Shown here one piece after another: positions 13,075-14,183 of a DNA stretch of 14,183 bases (its first letter is position 1; every line of letters begins with the position of its first letter). The stretch comes from Muribaculaceae bacterium (GTDB lineage: Bacteria > Bacteroidota > Bacteroidia > Bacteroidales > Muribaculaceae). The translations under genes and the position numbers were made by a program. The notes under the pieces were generated by a model that was not told the origin of the DNA, searched no databases, and saw only the letters and a program-made list of their open reading frames with translations. The stretch is taken from contig VSPM01000066.1 of the NCBI GenBank assembly GCA_009775365.1, positions 1 to 14,183 of the forward strand, in the 5' to 3' direction.

Positions 13075-13905
13075 ATGATTACAGATATGAAGAAATATCT
13101 TGCCTCAGGAAGAGATGGCAATTTCTTTCTGTTGGCAGGCCCCTGTGTGATAGAGGGGGAGGATATGGCTCTTGACATAGCCGAAAAGGTGTTGAGGGTG
13201 ACAGAAAAGTTAGGCATACCTTATGTGTTTAAAGGTAGTTATCGAAAGGCTAACAGAAGCAGGATAGATTCTTTCACCGGCATAGGAGATGAGAAGGCCT
13301 TAAAGATTCTTGACAAGGTGCGCCGCACATTAGGAGTGCCCGTAGTTACAGATATTCATCTGCCGGAAGAGGCCGAAATGGCGGCGGAATATGTAGATGT
13401 TCTTCAGATTCCTGCGTTCTTGTGCAGGCAGACAGACTTATTGGTTGCCGCCGCGCACACAGGCAAGTTTGTAAACATAAAGAAAGGCCAGTTTCTTGCT
13501 CCCGGAGCCATGGCCTATGCAGTTGCCAAGGTAAGGGAATCAGGAAATGATAATGTGGCTGTCACAGAGCGTGGCACAACATTCGGCTATCAGGATTTGA
13601 TTGTAGATATGCGCGGATTCCCAGAGATGAAAGAGGCGTGCGGCTGCCCTGTGATAATCGATGCCACTCATTCTTTGCAGCAGCCTAATCAGGCTTCAGG
13701 TGTGACAGGCGGTATGCCGCAGATGATTTCAACTGTCGCTATGTCATCGATTGCTGCCGGGGCAGACGGTGTGTTTATTGAGACTCATCAGAATCCGGCG
13801 GTGGCAAAGAGCGACGGAGCAAACATGCTTCCGCTTTCCCGGATTGAGTCATTGCTGTCAGGGCTGACGATAATGCGCAAGGCATATCTTGACGCACAGC
13901 ACTAA
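13075..13905 (+). CDS. kdsA: KDO-8-phosphate synthase, metal-dependent type
   Basis: This cytosolic enzyme condenses phosphoenolpyruvate with arabinose-5-phosphate to give 3-deoxy-D-manno-octulosonate-8-phosphate for lipopolysaccharide inner core. It is 276 residues, typical for the family. Motifs include LLAGPCVIE at 19-27, FKGSYRKANRSR at 52-63, DATHSLQQP at 196-204 and FIETHQNPAVAKSDGANML at 234-252. Cys24, His199, Glu236 and Asp247 correspond to the four metal ligands of the metal-dependent class (Aquifex type); E. coli KdsA has Asn in place of the Cys. Start is ATG at 13075; Met5 is an alternative. It is 9 bases after rsmE. Confidence 0.96.
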   Translation: MITDMKKYLASGRDGNFFLLAGPCVIEGEDMALDIAEKVLRVTEKLGIPYVFKGSYRKANRSRIDSFTGIGDEKALKILDKVRRTLGVPVVTDIHLPEEAEMAAEYVDVLQIPAFLCRQTDLLVAAAHTGKFVNIKKGQFLAPGAMAYAVAKVRESGNDNVAVTERGTTFGYQDLIVDMRGFPEMKEACGCPVIIDATHSLQQPNQASGVTGGMPQMISTVAMSSIAAGADGVFIETHQNPAVAKSDGANMLPLSRIESLLSGLTIMRKAYLDAQH

Positions 13906-14040
13906 TGAAGGATTGACGCTGATAATCAGGCTGTGGGGCAAGAGAATATGTCGGCTCTTATTCGCGGTTGTTAAGAAGTGTCATTGAAAAGTTGGAAATC
14001 AGAGATATGTAACAATAAAATCATATATATATAACAATAA
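13906..14040. other. Spacer between kdsA and terminator hairpin
   Basis: I see no gene in these 135 bases. The A/T-rich end carries a 10-base direct repeat, TAACAATAAA, at 14010-14019 and 14032-14041, around an AT-alternating run. Confidence 0.5.
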
Positions 14041-14078
14041 AGGAGGCGCCTTTCGAGGTCGCCTCCTAATTTATTTTG
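14041..14078 (+). terminator. Terminator of the rsmE-kdsA transcript
   Basis: AGGAGGCG (14041-14048) pairs with CGCCTCCT (14060-14067), and a short inner CC/GG pair surrounds a TTTCGA loop with one bulged T. A T-rich run follows (14070-14077). It lies 135 bases after kdsA. Confidence 0.85.
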
Positions 14079-14143
14079 GTTATGGTTGGTTGATAACTTA
14101 CCTGTCTAACGCGAGTTCGGGATAAGGAACACCATAAAAAGTT

Positions 14144-14177
14144 GAATCGGCAGCTTGAAAAAGTTGCCGATTCTTTT
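14144..14177. terminator. Hairpin with GAAA tetraloop at the right edge
   Basis: GAATCGGCAGCTT (14144-14156) pairs with AAGTTGCCGATTC (14161-14173) over 13 bp with one G·U, closing on a GAAA tetraloop. It is followed by TTTT on the plus strand; on the minus strand, ACTTTTT follows. It can be a terminator for a plus-strand or a minus-strand transcript; the gene it serves is not visible. Confidence 0.7.
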
Positions 14178-14183
14178 GGTAAT

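Noticed and set aside
1..14183. CRISPR arrays, insertion sequences, prophage, toxin-antitoxin or defence genes
   Set aside because: I found no regular spaced repeats, transposase, integrase or restriction motifs. All recognised genes are housekeeping or small unknowns.

Overview
This window looks like chromosomal core DNA from a member of the Bacteroidota, probably a gut Bacteroidales; Muribaculaceae is a reasonable but unproven guess. The clues are repeated promoter elements of the Bacteroidota primary sigma factor type (TTTG or TTG, about 20 bp, then TAnnTTTG), A/T-rich leaders without clear Shine-Dalgarno sequences, a bS16 ribosomal protein with a long charged tail, a kinase/RapZ-C fusion, and protein sequences that align best from memory with Bacteroides-type homologues. 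I see no insertion sequence, prophage, CRISPR array or resistance island.

Layout, left to right. (1) pgk (phosphoglycerate kinase) is on the minus strand, with a hairpin terminator below it and a long, apparently structured leader. (2) A divergent promoter pair separates it from a plus-strand two-gene operon: a sugar-kinase/RapZ-C fusion (AmgK-like) overlapping a MurU-like nucleotidyltransferase by 4 bp. (3) A strong shared hairpin separates this from a minus-strand gene for a 63-residue membrane peptide. (4) Two identical tRNA-Glu(CUC) genes and rpsP follow on the minus strand, with the rpsP terminator overlapping the tRNA promoter. (5) prfA (release factor 1) is on the plus strand and shares a 17-bp bidirectional terminator with (6) a minus-strand gene coding a fusion of MurB with a PhnP-like metallo-beta-lactamase fold hydrolase, preceded by a lipoprotein gene. 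(7) A plus-strand tRNA-Met(CAU), a Crp/Fnr-like regulator, a NupG-type nucleoside symporter, rsmE and kdsA follow. (8) The right edge holds two more hairpins and a short non-coding or gene-tail segment.

The common theme is central housekeeping: glycolysis, translation (bS16, RF1, RsmE, three tRNAs) and envelope precursors. Three loci bear on cell-envelope sugars. AmgK/MurU would salvage MurNAc to UDP-MurNAc, MurB makes UDP-MurNAc de novo, and KdsA makes KDO-8-phosphate for lipopolysaccharide.

The two most unusual items are fusions. One joins an amino-sugar anomeric kinase to the domain that in E. coli RapZ senses glucosamine-6-phosphate and binds small RNAs. The other joins MurB to a PhnP-like hydrolase. 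Nothing here is clearly an undescribed system; these fusions and a few structured leaders are the best leads.
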